Source of the DNA: Gallionella sp.
Lineage (GTDB): Bacteria > Pseudomonadota > Gammaproteobacteria > Burkholderiales > Gallionellaceae
Direction of reading: 5' to 3'
DNA: 64,000 nucleotides
Assembly: GCA_028687575.1 (NCBI GenBank)
Contig: JAQTZW010000001.1
Location: 294,098-358,097 of the forward strand
Within the stretch, counting starts at the first letter, position 1. Each line of letters starts with the position of its first letter. Made by a program: the position numbers and the translations under genes. Positions 63,881 through 64,000 of the stretch are shown here, one piece after another. A model generated the notes under the pieces. The model was not told the DNA's origin. It saw only the letters and a list, made by a program, of their open reading frames with translations, and did no database searches.

Positions 63881-64000
63881 GAATAAAAGGGACTTCCCCG
63901 TCCTGAAGGAGCGGAGAAGTTACCGCGACCGGCAACAAAAGTGCCAAGATGGAATTTCTGGATTTCATCTAAACCTACGAGAGGGGGAAGTCATGAGCAT
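63881..64000 (+). mobile_element. IS1111/IS110-family element at an attC core site (copy C, right part outside window)
   Basis: Begins directly after GCCCAAC at 63874-63880. Its first 102 bases align without gaps to copies A and B. A transposase start ATG 63993 (MSI...) follows GAGGGGGAAG and runs off the edge; it matches the expected MSIITVGIDLAK start. Position at the core-site boundary is that of the IS1111-attC group, which targets integron recombination sites. Confidence 0.75.

Overview
The window looks like the chromosome of a Gram-negative betaproteobacterium, most likely of the Nitrosomonadales/Gallionellales type. This is inferred from gene order (ccmF-G-H-I; ffs-dnaX-ybaB-recR; rpoE-rseA-rseB-rseC-degP; lepA-lepB-DUF4845-rnc-era-recO-pdxJ-acpS), protein style and a class I fumarase. 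No species can be proven from the sequence. The left and right housekeeping blocks are GC-rich. The exopolysaccharide block (about 22.8-36.6 kb) and the terminal cassette block look more AT-rich.

Layout. 1-2.8 kb: end of a cytochrome c maturation operon (ccmF', ccmG, ccmH, ccmI). 2.9-6.2 kb: a PhnD/PhnC/PhnE/PhnE-type ABC importer. 6.3-8.0 kb: a small YIGPG membrane protein and an arylsulfotransferase-like protein. 8.0-10.1 kb: a gene-poor stretch with structured inverted repeats, one minus-strand gene resembling an abortive-infection protein, and a decayed IS1111-type element. 10.2-20 kb: rep helicase, DUF455 ferritin-like protein, rhodanese, rlmJ, a large unknown protein, a uracil-DNA-glycosylase-like protein, uvrC, pgsA, then tRNA-Pro, tRNA-Arg and tRNA-His.

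20.5-38.7 kb: an exopolysaccharide locus. It has a flippase and a methyltransferase on the minus strand. On the plus strand are two GT4 glycosyltransferases, a WecA-like initiating transferase, ManC, a Wzy/ligase-like protein, an outer-membrane barrel, a Wza-like export protein, a Wzc-like tyrosine autokinase and a PHP phosphatase. Together these can start, extend, flip, polymerise, length-control and export a polymer. A LapG-type protease and a degenerate GGDEF/EAL LapD-type receptor follow, so c-di-GMP-gated adhesion probably accompanies matrix production. Long G tracts lie in the polymerase gene and upstream of manC.

38.7-49.1 kb: fumarase, 4.5S RNA, pagL, dnaX, ybaB, recR, rluB-type synthase, a membrane nucleotidyl-cyclase-like protein with a PEGA-like tail, a tail-anchored Ser/Thr kinase, ygfX-like and nadB. 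49.3-59.9 kb: the sigma-E envelope-stress operon and the lepA-to-acpS operon.

59.9-64.0 kb: the far end of an integron cassette array. Small minus-strand genes (two lipoproteins, a membrane protein, an ankyrin protein) are separated by 60-80 bp attC sites with imperfectly palindromic arms ending in RYYYAAC/GTTRRRY. An IS1111-type element starts exactly at an attC core site and runs off the right edge. Two decayed relatives sit at 9.8 kb and 60.8 kb in the same kind of junction. No integron integrase is in the window; from cassette orientation it should lie to the right.
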